Under the pieces are notes generated by a model that saw only the letters and a list, made by a program, of their open reading frames with translations, searched no databases and had not been told where the DNA came from. The translations under genes were made by a program, and so were the position numbers. From Limisphaerales bacterium (GTDB lineage Bacteria; Verrucomicrobiota; Verrucomicrobiae; Limisphaerales; UBA11358), in contig PLZL01000164.1 in NCBI GenBank assembly GCA_003152145.1, positions 3,670 through 8,834 on the forward strand: 5,165 bases of DNA, written 5' to 3'. Every line of letters begins with the position of its first letter. Within the stretch, counting starts at the first letter, position 1. Of the stretch, positions 1 through 5,165 are shown piece by piece.

Positions 1-1
1 G

Positions 2-1108
2 ATGATCACCGCCAGCCACAATCCGCCGATTTTTAACGGCTTCAAACTCAAGTCGTATTACGGCGGTTCCAGCAGTCCCGATGAATGTCAGGCCGTCGAA
101 AGTTTTCTCGGCAAAAATCCGCCGCAATTCAAAATTCAAAATTCAAAATTCAAAATTTTTGTTCAAGACGTTCGCCCCGCGCATTACGCTGCGCTGAAAA
201 AGCTCGTGGATTTCAAGCTGATTGCGAAATCCAAGCTTCGCTTCGCGCACGACGCGCTTTTCGGCGTCGGTGTGGGCTGTTTTGAAACCATTCTTGCGGG
301 CACGACCTGCAAGGTCACGACGCTGGACGCGAAGCACGACGTTCTGTTCGGCGGCATCAACCCGGAGCCGATTGAGAAAAATTACGGCCCGACACAAAAG
401 TATTTGCGCGCGCATCCGCACGACATTTGCCTCGTGACCGACGGCGACGCCGACCGCGTCGGCGGCATGGACGGTCGCGGAAATTATCTGACGACGCACC
501 AAATCATCTGCCTGTTGCTGCATCATTTTGTCGTCAACCGAAAACAAACCGGCCGTGTCGTGAAAGCGCTGACGACAACTTCGATGGTGGATAAGATGTG
601 CGCGGCTTATGGGCTGCCGCTGGTCGAGACCGGCGTCGGCTTCAAATACATCTGCGCTGAAATGCTCAAGGGCGGCGTGCTGCTTGGCGCGGAAGAAAGC
701 GGCGGCATCGGTTTCCCCGGCCACATTCCCGAGCGCGACGGCATCGCCGCGGGTCTGATGCTGCTCGAACTGCTGGCGACGGAAAGGATTTCCGTGAACA
801 CAATGCTGGCGAATCTGGAAAAACAATTTGGCCCGCACCGTTACGGCCGGATTGACACCCATTACCCGCTGGAGAAACGCGCGGCGCTGATGGAATTCCT
901 GAAAGCCAATCCACCCAAGAAACTTTTGCGTTCGCCGCTGGCGGAAGTAAAAACCTTCGACGGCGTGAAATTTGTGGCTGAGGATTCCTCGTGGCTGATG
1001 CTGCGCGGTTCGGGCACCGAGCCGGTTCTGCGGATTTACGCCGAGGCGAAATCGGAAATTGGCATGCGGAAGCTGCTTCAACTCGGTGTTTCATCGACAC
1101 GGCACTGA
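2..1108 (+). CDS. Phosphoglucomutase/phosphomannomutase family protein, 5' end cut by window edge
   Basis: Enzyme of the alpha-D-phosphohexomutase superfamily, which interconverts hexose 1-phosphate and 6-phosphate through a phosphoserine in the cytoplasm. The visible 368 residues open at the active-site loop TASHNP (Ser5 is the expected phosphoserine). The metal-binding loop DGDADR follows at 147-152, the sugar-binding loop GAEESGG at 229-235 and HIPERDG at 241-247, and the phosphate-binding loop RGSGTEP at 335-341. All four family signatures are therefore present in order. Family members are about 450-480 residues, so roughly 95-100 N-terminal residues lie upstream; the first ATG here is internal, not the start. 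The sugar loop reads GAEESGG instead of the usual GGEESGG, a mild change. Residues 42-52 (FKIQNSKFKI) come from a heptamer DNA repeat. The GVGFKYI and EESGGIG context resembles PGM/PMM enzymes more than GlmM, but glucose versus mannose preference cannot be decided. The RbsD-like remnant begins 19 bp after the stop. Confidence 0.93.
   Translation: MITASHNPPIFNGFKLKSYYGGSSSPDECQAVESFLGKNPPQFKIQNSKFKIFVQDVRPAHYAALKKLVDFKLIAKSKLRFAHDALFGVGVGCFETILAGTTCKVTTLDAKHDVLFGGINPEPIEKNYGPTQKYLRAHPHDICLVTDGDADRVGGMDGRGNYLTTHQIICLLLHHFVVNRKQTGRVVKALTTTSMVDKMCAAYGLPLVETGVGFKYICAEMLKGGVLLGAEESGGIGFPGHIPERDGIAAGLMLLELLATERISVNTMLANLEKQFGPHRYGRIDTHYPLEKRAALMEFLKANPPKKLLRSPLAEVKTFDGVKFVAEDSSWLMLRGSGTEPVLRIYAEAKSEIGMRKLLQLGVSSTRH
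126..157. repeat. Period-7 tandem repeat (ATTCAAA, about 4.6 copies) inside the mutase gene
   Basis: Four exact copies of ATTCAAA run from 127 to 154, and the period continues from 126 to 157. The tract is AT-only apart from one C per unit, unlike the GC-rich flanks. Seven bases times three gives a 21-base coding period, so the array reads through as FKIQNSKFKI without a stop. It sits after the SHNP loop and before the conserved next segment, in what is expected to be a surface linker between conserved blocks. Similar AT-rich heptamer arrays are known as short tandemly repeated repetitive sequences in cyanobacteria; relationship to those is not shown here. Confidence 0.9.
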
Positions 1109-1127
1109 AAATTTCCACAATGCGCTC

Positions 1128-1429
1128 ATGATCAATCACGGCATTCTCAATCCGCAAATCCTCTCGCTGCTCGCCGCGTGCGGCACACCAATGCGCTCGT
1201 CATCGCCGCCGTGCGCGCCAACCACAAATTCACGCAGGCCTATCAAGCCAAGGAATTTTTGAAAAACAACACAGCGTCCGTCCGCCAGAAATTTGCCGCC
1301 GCGCTGAAAGGCGTGCCGACGAAATTTGAGCCGCACGTGGAATTCGAGAAGGGCGTGCCGCACGCCATCGGCCTCATCCGCACCGGCGACACGGTGCAAT
1401 ACGCGAACACCATTCTAATTTCCGGTTGA
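1128..1429 (+). pseudogene. RbsD/FucU-family sugar pyranase/mutarotase, frameshifted and internally deleted
   Basis: RbsD and FucU proteins catalyse conversion between ring or anomeric forms of ribose or fucose so that the sugar kinase or isomerase can use it. The ATG at 1128 opens MINHGILNPQILSLLA, a typical RbsD-type N-terminus. The expected continuation RVRHTNALVIA appears only in another frame (GTG at 1178). One base inserted near 1175 (GCCGCG to GCCCGCG) would join the two halves as LLARVRHTN. After LVIA the sequence jumps straight to VRANHKFTQAYQAKEF. From memory of intact relatives, an IAD-containing stretch of about 30 residues normally stands there, including a conserved Asp. The C-terminus is well preserved: EPHVEFEKGVPHAIGLIRTG, then the QYAN active-site motif, ending at TGA 1427-1429. 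Repaired length is about 100 residues, against roughly 140 for the family. It follows the mutase gene by 19 bp, so it was probably co-transcribed. No Shine-Dalgarno is evident. Assembly error is the main alternative for the frameshift. Confidence 0.75.
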
Positions 1430-1442
1430 TTGCCAAAAGAAT

Positions 1443-1480
1443 AAACGCCGAATGAAGAAAGTTTTCTTCATTCGGCGTTT
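1443..1480. terminator. Bidirectional intrinsic terminator (18-bp perfect inverted repeat)
   Basis: AAACGCCGAATGAAGAAA (1443-1460) is the exact reverse complement of 1463-1480, separated by only GT, so the real hairpin loop will be about 4 bases. It lies between the stops of the plus-strand RbsD-like remnant (1429) and the minus-strand permease (1512). The stem ends in A/T-rich arms: reading minus, the hairpin runs into TTTATTCTTTT; reading plus, it ends in GTTT. Position, symmetry and the T tract fit a shared terminator for two converging transcripts, stronger in the minus direction. Confidence 0.85.
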
Positions 1481-1511
1481 GATCAGAACCTTCCGACGTT
1501 TCAGCAACGCC

Positions 1512-3341
1512 TCAAACCTCGCGGTTTTTTGCTTCCAGTTTGCGCCAGCTTGCGCCGTAGAAGGCGATGAAGATGAAGCAAAGCAGCGGCATGAAGAAGC
1601 CGATGCGCATGCCCCAATGGTCCGCCAGCCAGCCCATCCATAATGGCATGATGGCGCCGCCCACGATGGATTGGACGATGAATGACGAGCCAATTTTCGT
1701 CTGCTCGCCCAAGCCATGAATGCCCAACGAGAAAATCGTTGGAAACGTGATGGACATGAAGAAGAAGCTCAAGAGCAGTCCGGTGACGGAAAGCCAGCCC
1801 CACGAATTCATCACCAGAATCATCATGAATATGTTCGCGACGGAATACAGCGCCAGCATCAGGTGCGGCTTGAAAGCACGCAACGCAACGCTGCCAGTAA
1901 TTCGACCCAGGAGAAACAACGCAAAACCACCAAACGAAAGTAGCACGGACGCGCCGCGGTCGGTGATGCGGAATTGCGCGGTGTTCAGATACGGGCTTCT
2001 GGCAAACAGATCGGCCGAATAAGTGTCTTCCAATAAACTCCGGTTTGCGCGCACCAATTGTTCGCCCGTTGGATTGGCTTCGATTAATTTGCGTTGTTCA
2101 TCCGGCAGCACAAGGCTGCTGGAACGCACAGCGGCAAAAAGCAAATTGGTCTGAAGAATTTGATTCAATCCCTTGATGAAAACAGCTTGTTTCTGCTGTG
2201 CAACCTGTTTGTCAAGGTCGGTGGCCGAATCCTTGATAACCGAAGGAGCATTAACCTGATCAGCTCTTGCCACGAAACTTGGCAGGGCTAGAAAATCGCG
2301 GTTCGTAGAAAACTGGCTCCAGATAAAATCCGAAATGGGGCGCGTTTTTGAATCTTGGTCGTTCTGCAATTTGGCGACAAATGCCGAAAGATTTGCAGTG
2401 TCGTTGGCCGAAAACATGGCGGCGGGATAAGTCATTTGCGTAAGCGGAATGCGGAAAACGTTGTGCAATCCGTTGCCATAACTCTGTAGTCCGTTTGCCC
2501 CGCTTTGGCTTAAAGTGGGAGTGTCGGTGGCCATGTAGTTGACGAAAAAACTGAAAATGCCCGTTTGGGCCGCGACATAAAAAAATTGCGCCGCGACCGC
2601 CAAAACAAAATGCCAGCGCTTCCACAACGGTTTCACCGCGACTTTGCCGGGAGCGACTTCGACTTTGGACTCTTCAATGTTATGCAAATCCGGCACTTTG
2701 CTGATGATGAAAACAAAGGCGATGATGGCCACAATGACGGCGACAATGAGATATGGTTTGTAAAGGTCTGCGTTGCTCATGATGGGTTCGCCGGTGGCTG
2801 AAAGAACAAAATAACCGCCCAGCACCGGGCCTATCATCCAGCCAATGCCGTTGGCGCTTTGCGCGAGATTGATGCGCGCCGCGCCCGATTCCGGTGGGCC
2901 GAGCACGGTGGTGTAAGGATTGGCGACGGTTTCCAAACATGTCAGGCCGGCAGCCAGAATGAAAAGCCCCAGCAGGAACGCCCAGTAAGTTCCGATGTGC
3001 GTCGCCGGAATGAACCAGACGGCGCCCGCGGCGATGAGCGCCAAGCCGATGATGATGGCGCCTTTGTAACCGAAGCGAATGGCCAGCAGGCCGGATGGAA
3101 TCGCCATCAGAAAGTAACCCATGTAATTGGCGAACTGCACGAAGGCCGACTGCGCCTTCGTGATATGCAACGAATCTTGAAAGTGCTTGTTCAGCACGTC
3201 AATCATGCCGTTGCAAGTTCCCCACAGCAAAAACAGCGAGGAGACCAAAAGAAAGATGAAGGCGTAGTTTTTTCCTTCGGTGGTGCGAAACCAGCTCGTA
3301 TTTTTGCCAGTGGTCTGGTTCGGATTGGTAGGTGTAATCAT
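1512..3341 (-). CDS. fucP: FucP-like sugar:H+ symporter (major facilitator superfamily) with large periplasmic insertion
   Basis: Inner-membrane permease that would bring L-fucose or a similar sugar into the cell with protons. About twelve hydrophobic helices are visible: roughly 27-50, 66-88, 93-112, 118-143, 155-178, 196-216, 243-269, 463-488, 493-511, 515-537, 550-572 and 579-598. Compared with E. coli FucP, the proton/sugar residues have counterparts: Asp48 in GMIDVL (Asp46), Glu137 in CLETVANP (Glu135), and Gln161 and Asn164 in NLAQSANG. The C-half matches in FPTIFSLGI and KIGSSFIV. E. coli FucP is 438 residues; this protein has 609, because residues about 275-456 form an extra polar block between helices 7 and 8, expected outside the membrane. 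The ATG at 3341 is the natural start, placing a 26-residue polar tail before helix 1; its Shine-Dalgarno is weak. The gene is monocistronic, with a candidate promoter at 3396-3424. Exact substrate is unproven; other hexoses are possible. Confidence 0.9.
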   Translation of the reverse strand: MITPTNPNQTTGKNTSWFRTTEGKNYAFIFLLVSSLFLLWGTCNGMIDVLNKHFQDSLHITKAQSAFVQFANYMGYFLMAIPSGLLAIRFGYKGAIIIGLALIAAGAVWFIPATHIGTYWAFLLGLFILAAGLTCLETVANPYTTVLGPPESGAARINLAQSANGIGWMIGPVLGGYFVLSATGEPIMSNADLYKPYLIVAVIVAIIAFVFIISKVPDLHNIEESKVEVAPGKVAVKPLWKRWHFVLAVAAQFFYVAAQTGIFSFFVNYMATDTPTLSQSGANGLQSYGNGLHNVFRIPLTQMTYPAAMFSANDTANLSAFVAKLQNDQDSKTRPISDFIWSQFSTNRDFLALPSFVARADQVNAPSVIKDSATDLDKQVAQQKQAVFIKGLNQILQTNLLFAAVRSSSLVLPDEQRKLIEANPTGEQLVRANRSLLEDTYSADLFARSPYLNTAQFRITDRGASVLLSFGGFALFLLGRITGSVALRAFKPHLMLALYSVANIFMMILVMNSWGWLSVTGLLLSFFFMSITFPTIFSLGIHGLGEQTKIGSSFIVQSIVGGAIMPLWMGWLADHWGMRIGFFMPLLCFIFIAFYGASWRKLEAKNREV

Positions 3342-3395
3342 GATCTTATTAATTGATGAAACGCCACGCGTGCGATTGGTTGCTGATGCCCATTG

Positions 3396-3424
3396 CTATT
3401 ATTTGAACTGCGCATTTGCGTCAA
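3396..3424 (-). promoter_or_regulatory. Candidate sigma70-type promoter of the FucP-like gene
   Basis: On the minus strand, TTGACG (3419-3424) matches the -35 consensus in five of six bases. Seventeen bases further on is TAATAG (3396-3401); an overlapping AATAAT (3398-3403) matches the -10 better but at 15-base spacing. Transcription would start near 3385-3390, giving a leader of about 45-50 bases before the ATG at 3341. No operator-like repeat is obvious in that leader. The call rests on consensus matching only. Confidence 0.4.
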
Positions 3425-3447
3425 GCATTCCCTGAAAAAAATGCTGA
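3421..3447 (-). terminator. Weak hairpin with T7 run downstream of tRNA-Ala
   Basis: On the minus strand, TCAGCATT (3440-3447) can pair with AATGCTTGA (3421-3429), leaving one bulged A and a 10-base loop. A run of seven T lies at 3435-3441, partly inside the stem. It begins 17 bases beyond the tRNA 3' end, where termination or 3' processing would be expected. The T run does not follow the stem as in a classical terminator. The hairpin also overlaps the -35 of the permease promoter. Low-confidence structure. Confidence 0.25.
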
Positions 3448-3463
3448 ACCCTTGAATTTGAGA

Positions 3464-3539
3464 TGGTGGAGCCAAGGAGGCTCGAACTCCTGACCTCCTG
3501 AATGCCATTCAGGCGCTCTACCAACTGAGCTATGACCCC
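3464..3539 (-). tRNA. tRNA-Ala (anticodon GGC), CCA encoded
   Basis: A complete 76-base cloverleaf reads on the minus strand. The acceptor GGGGTCA pairs with TGGCTCC, including the G3:U70 wobble pair that alanyl-tRNA synthetase recognises. The D arm is GCTC-AGTTGGTA-GAGC. The anticodon stem CCTGA/TCAGG holds the loop ATGGCAT, so the anticodon is GGC (3504-3506 on the plus strand), which reads GCC and GCU alanine codons. The T arm is AGGAG-TTCGAGC-CTCCT. Discriminator A and a genomically encoded CCA follow (3464-3467). It stands alone between the permease and the glycosyltransferase. A peptide containing AQLVERLNGIQEVRSS can be read through this region; it is the usual spurious translation of a tRNA gene and not a protein. 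Confidence 0.97.
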
Positions 3540-3560
3540 ATCCACGAAACGGAGTGACAA

Positions 3561-3586
3561 TTTATATTTTCCCGGCGGCAAGTCAA
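3561..3586 (-). promoter_or_regulatory. Candidate promoter of tRNA-Ala
   Basis: On the minus strand, TTGACT (3581-3586) matches the -35 in five of six bases, and TATAAA (3561-3566) matches the -10 in five of six. The spacing between them is 14 bases, shorter than usual; an overlapping TAAATT two bases on gives 16. The start site would fall about 10-18 bases before the tRNA 5' end, a typical short tRNA leader. Supported by consensus and position only. Confidence 0.4.
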
Positions 3587-3622
3587 ACATTTTGCCGTCT
3601 GAAATGAATTGAACCGGCGCGG

Positions 3623-3628
3623 TAAAAT
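3623..3628 (+). promoter_or_regulatory. Possible -10 element for the glycosyltransferase gene
   Basis: TAAAAT matches the -10 consensus in five of six bases and lies 16 bases before the GTG start at 3645, which would make a very short leader. No convincing -35 stands 16-18 bases upstream. It is the best candidate in the 105-base gap between the tRNA and the glycosyltransferase, but it could be chance. Confidence 0.2.
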
Positions 3629-3644
3629 GTCATAGCGTCATCGC

Positions 3645-4865
3645 GTGCGCGAACCCCAATCCCCGTTACGCATCGCGTTCCTGACGCACGAACCGTTTTA
3701 TCCGCCGTCCGGTGGTGGTTCGGCGGAAGCGGTCTATCTCGTCGAGGAAATGGTCCGGCGCGGTCACGAAGTCCATGTGTTTTGTCCGCGAATTGCCGGC
3801 GCGGAAAACGTCGAAAAGGAAATCGGCATCCGGCTGCATCCATTCAACCGGTGGCCGATGAGCCGTTATGCCCGGTTCCGCAACTTCAAATATCTGGTCT
3901 ATCCATTTTTCCTCGAACGAATGGTCGCCCGGGCCGCTCGCGAAACGAAATTCGATTTGCTCGTTTCGCAGCACGCCATTTCCGCCGTGGCCGCCGGGCG
4001 ATTGAAACGAAGGCTCGCCGTGCCCGTCGTGATGAATTTTCCGGACCTGCTCACCGGCTTCATGGAAACATGGCCGGCCTGGCTTGCGCCGCGTCCGCTG
4101 GTCGAGGCGCTCAAGCGCTATGAAATTTCCATGCCATCGCGCTTCGGCGTGGACGGCGTGCTGACCGTGTCCGACACGCTCGCCGATTTGTTTGTGGAAC
4201 GCGGTTTCCCGCGCGAGAAGATCCTGCCGATTTACTACGGTTACGACGCCGAAAAATTTCCGTTCCGCGCACAACCGCTGCCCGGCAACCAGCCGCCCGT
4301 TGTCGTCATGCACGGTTCATTCGATGCGCATCATCTCGGGCCAATTGCGTTTGACGCAACACAATTTGTGACGCGGCAACGTCCCGAAGTCGTTTTCCGG
4401 TTCGTCGGAAAAAAGACCGCCGCGCTTGAAAGTTTTTTGAGCCGCGCGCGGAAACAAAGTCCCGGTTTCAAATTTGAGGCGACGGGTTTTGTGCCTTACG
4501 CCGAAGTTGCCAGACACCTTGCCGACGCGAGCGTGGGCATCGTGCCTTACGAGGAATCGGCCGGGACCCACTGCGCGTTTGTCGCCAAAGTGGTCGAATA
4601 CGTCGCCAGCGGGCTGCCCGCCGTTTCGACGCCGCTCAAAAGCATCCAGCGTTATTTTCAAGACGACCCGATGGTGCGCTTCTCAAAATTCGATGGCGAA
4701 GACTTCGGGAAAAAAATCATCGGCTGGCTCGATGAATCTCCGAAAACCTGGCAAATCCGCGCCTGCGCCTCCGCCGCGCGCGTCCAGGCCGAACTGGATT
4801 GGCGTCCACTCTGCCGCAAAGCCGTTGATTTTGTCGAAAAAACATCCGCGCGTCCGGCTGGTTGA
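3645..4865 (+). CDS. Glycosyltransferase, GT4 (group 1) family, GT-B fold
   Basis: A 406-residue cytoplasmic or membrane-associated enzyme expected to move a sugar from a nucleotide-sugar donor onto an acceptor in cell-surface polysaccharide, glycolipid or glycoprotein synthesis. The N-terminal Rossmann half starts with LRIAFLTHEP (8-17) and a glycine-rich acceptor loop PPSGGGSAEAV (20-30), followed by RGHEVHVF (39-46). The link to the donor half is VLTVSDTLADLF (172-183) and IYYGYDAEKFPF (196-207). The donor half has VVVMHGSF (219-226), FRFVGKK (251-257), ATGFVPYAEV (279-288) and KVVEYVASGLPAVST (315-329). Glu318 fits the second glutamate of the EX7E motif; the first position is Cys310, so that motif is incomplete. 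There is no signal peptide or clear membrane helix. The start is GTG at 3645: a stop at 3633-3635 rules out an earlier one, and no strong Shine-Dalgarno is seen. Donor and acceptor cannot be named. The glnE-like gene begins 15 bp downstream. Confidence 0.9.
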   Translation: MREPQSPLRIAFLTHEPFYPPSGGGSAEAVYLVEEMVRRGHEVHVFCPRIAGAENVEKEIGIRLHPFNRWPMSRYARFRNFKYLVYPFFLERMVARAARETKFDLLVSQHAISAVAAGRLKRRLAVPVVMNFPDLLTGFMETWPAWLAPRPLVEALKRYEISMPSRFGVDGVLTVSDTLADLFVERGFPREKILPIYYGYDAEKFPFRAQPLPGNQPPVVVMHGSFDAHHLGPIAFDATQFVTRQRPEVVFRFVGKKTAALESFLSRARKQSPGFKFEATGFVPYAEVARHLADASVGIVPYEESAGTHCAFVAKVVEYVASGLPAVSTPLKSIQRYFQDDPMVRFSKFDGEDFGKKIIGWLDESPKTWQIRACASAARVQAELDWRPLCRKAVDFVEKTSARPAG

Positions 4866-4880
4866 CGCGCCCCCGCCTGA

Positions 4881-5165
4881 ATGAAACCGTCAAAGTGGCA
4901 AAAACTGGCGCAAGCATCCGCCGATCCGGTTTGCGCGCGGCATTTCCTCGATGCGCTGGCCGCCACCGCGCCTGCCCGGCTTGAAAAACTCCCGGCAGAT
5001 TCCCAGCGCGTGCTCGCCACCTTGTTGGGCGGCTCGCCGGTGCTGGGAAATCTGCTGGTAGCGCATCCCGAATGGCTGCCGCTGATTGAGTTCGACCGGA
5101 TTCAACATCCGCGCCGCACGCAGGGTTTCCAGCGCGAAGTTGACGCCCTGCTCGCGCCGCGATTG
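4881..5165 (+). CDS. glnE: Probable GlnE (glutamine synthetase adenylyltransferase/deadenylase), N-terminal fragment cut by window edge
   Basis: Only the first 95 codons are present, and all are open to the window end. The translation begins MKPSKWQKLAQASADPVCAR and contains VLATLLGGSPVLGNLL (44-59) followed by VAHPEWLPLIEF (60-71). This pattern (Ser-x-x-Leu-Gly-x-Leu-Leu, then His-Pro-Glu and a hydrophobic stretch) is typical of the N-terminus of GlnE, which attaches AMP to, or removes it from, glutamine synthetase in response to nitrogen status and PII protein. The catalytic nucleotidyltransferase motif (GSxxDxD type) would lie further downstream and cannot be checked. ATG 4881 is the earliest possible start because an in-frame TGA lies directly before it (4878-4880). 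The 15-bp gap after the glycosyltransferase suggests shared transcription, although no functional link is evident. No clear Shine-Dalgarno is seen. Confidence 0.7.
   Translation, partial: MKPSKWQKLAQASADPVCARHFLDALAATAPARLEKLPADSQRVLATLLGGSPVLGNLLVAHPEWLPLIEFDRIQHPRRTQGFQREVDALLAPRL

Noticed and set aside
126..157. CRISPR array
   Set aside because: The repeats are contiguous heptamers with no spacers and lie within a coding region.
143..1081. 312-codon open frame on the minus strand opposite the mutase gene
   Set aside because: It lies wholly antisense to a gene with four conserved catalytic motifs, and its translation is rich in Arg, His and Gln with no recognisable domain, as expected for a shadow frame in GC-rich DNA.
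1170..1182. Programmed -1 ribosomal frameshift joining the two halves of the RbsD-like gene
   Set aside because: The join region CTC GCC GCG TGC has no slippery heptamer, and I saw no stimulatory stem. The separate loss of an internal conserved block argues for a decayed gene.
2859..3356. 165-codon plus-strand open frame opposite the permease N-terminus
   Set aside because: It is antisense to conserved transmembrane helices, is very rich in Arg, Gln and Asp, and has no family resemblance.
3464..3539. Genomic island attachment site at the tRNA 3' end
   Set aside because: No integrase gene and no second copy of the tRNA 3' end were seen in the window.
3399..3590. 63-codon minus-strand open frame spanning the tRNA
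   Set aside because: Its AQLVERLNGIQEVRSS core is a direct translation of tRNA-Ala, a well-known false gene call.
3666..4313. 215-codon minus-strand open frame opposite the glycosyltransferase
   Set aside because: It covers conserved glycosyltransferase motifs on the other strand and has shadow-like composition.

Overview
The window is moderately GC-rich, gene-dense bacterial chromosome with short intergenic gaps and weak or absent Shine-Dalgarno sequences. No plasmid, phage or transposon genes are visible. A FucP-type sugar symporter, a PGM/PMM-family mutase, an RHTN-type RbsD/FucU relative and an AT-rich heptamer repeat inside a coding region would fit an environmental Verrucomicrobia-type (Pedosphaera/Limisphaerales-like) genome. 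That placement is inference from gene style, not a proven assignment.

Layout. (1) 1-1108, plus strand: the C-terminal four fifths of a phosphoglucomutase/phosphomannomutase, cut by the left edge at its active-site serine loop and carrying a period-7 tandem repeat in frame. (2) 1128-1429, plus strand: a broken RbsD/FucU-family sugar mutarotase/pyranase gene with a one-base frameshift near 1175 and an apparent in-frame loss of about 30 codons near 1206. (3) 1443-1480: a perfect 18-bp inverted repeat that probably terminates transcription from both sides. (4) 1512-3341, minus strand: a FucP-like major facilitator sugar/H+ symporter of 609 residues, enlarged by about 180 residues between helices 7 and 8. 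A candidate promoter lies at 3396-3424. (5) 3464-3539, minus strand: tRNA-Ala(GGC) with encoded CCA and its own candidate promoter. (6) 3645-4865, plus strand: a GT4-type glycosyltransferase, followed 15 bp later by (7) 4881-5165, plus strand: the first 95 residues of a probable GlnE adenylyltransferase, cut by the right edge.

How it fits together. The left half looks like a sugar-handling neighbourhood: hexose-phosphate mutase, a decayed sugar-anomer mutarotase and a fucose-type permease converging on it. FucP uptake and FucU/RbsD mutarotation are linked steps in fucose/ribose use, so the dead mutarotase beside an intact permease may be the relic of a small utilisation module. The right half (glycosyltransferase, GlnE) is functionally separate and divided from the permease by the tRNA gene. 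The most notable observations are the doubly damaged mutarotase gene, the large extracytoplasmic insertion in the permease and the heptamer repeat in the mutase. None of these amounts to a clear new multi-gene system.
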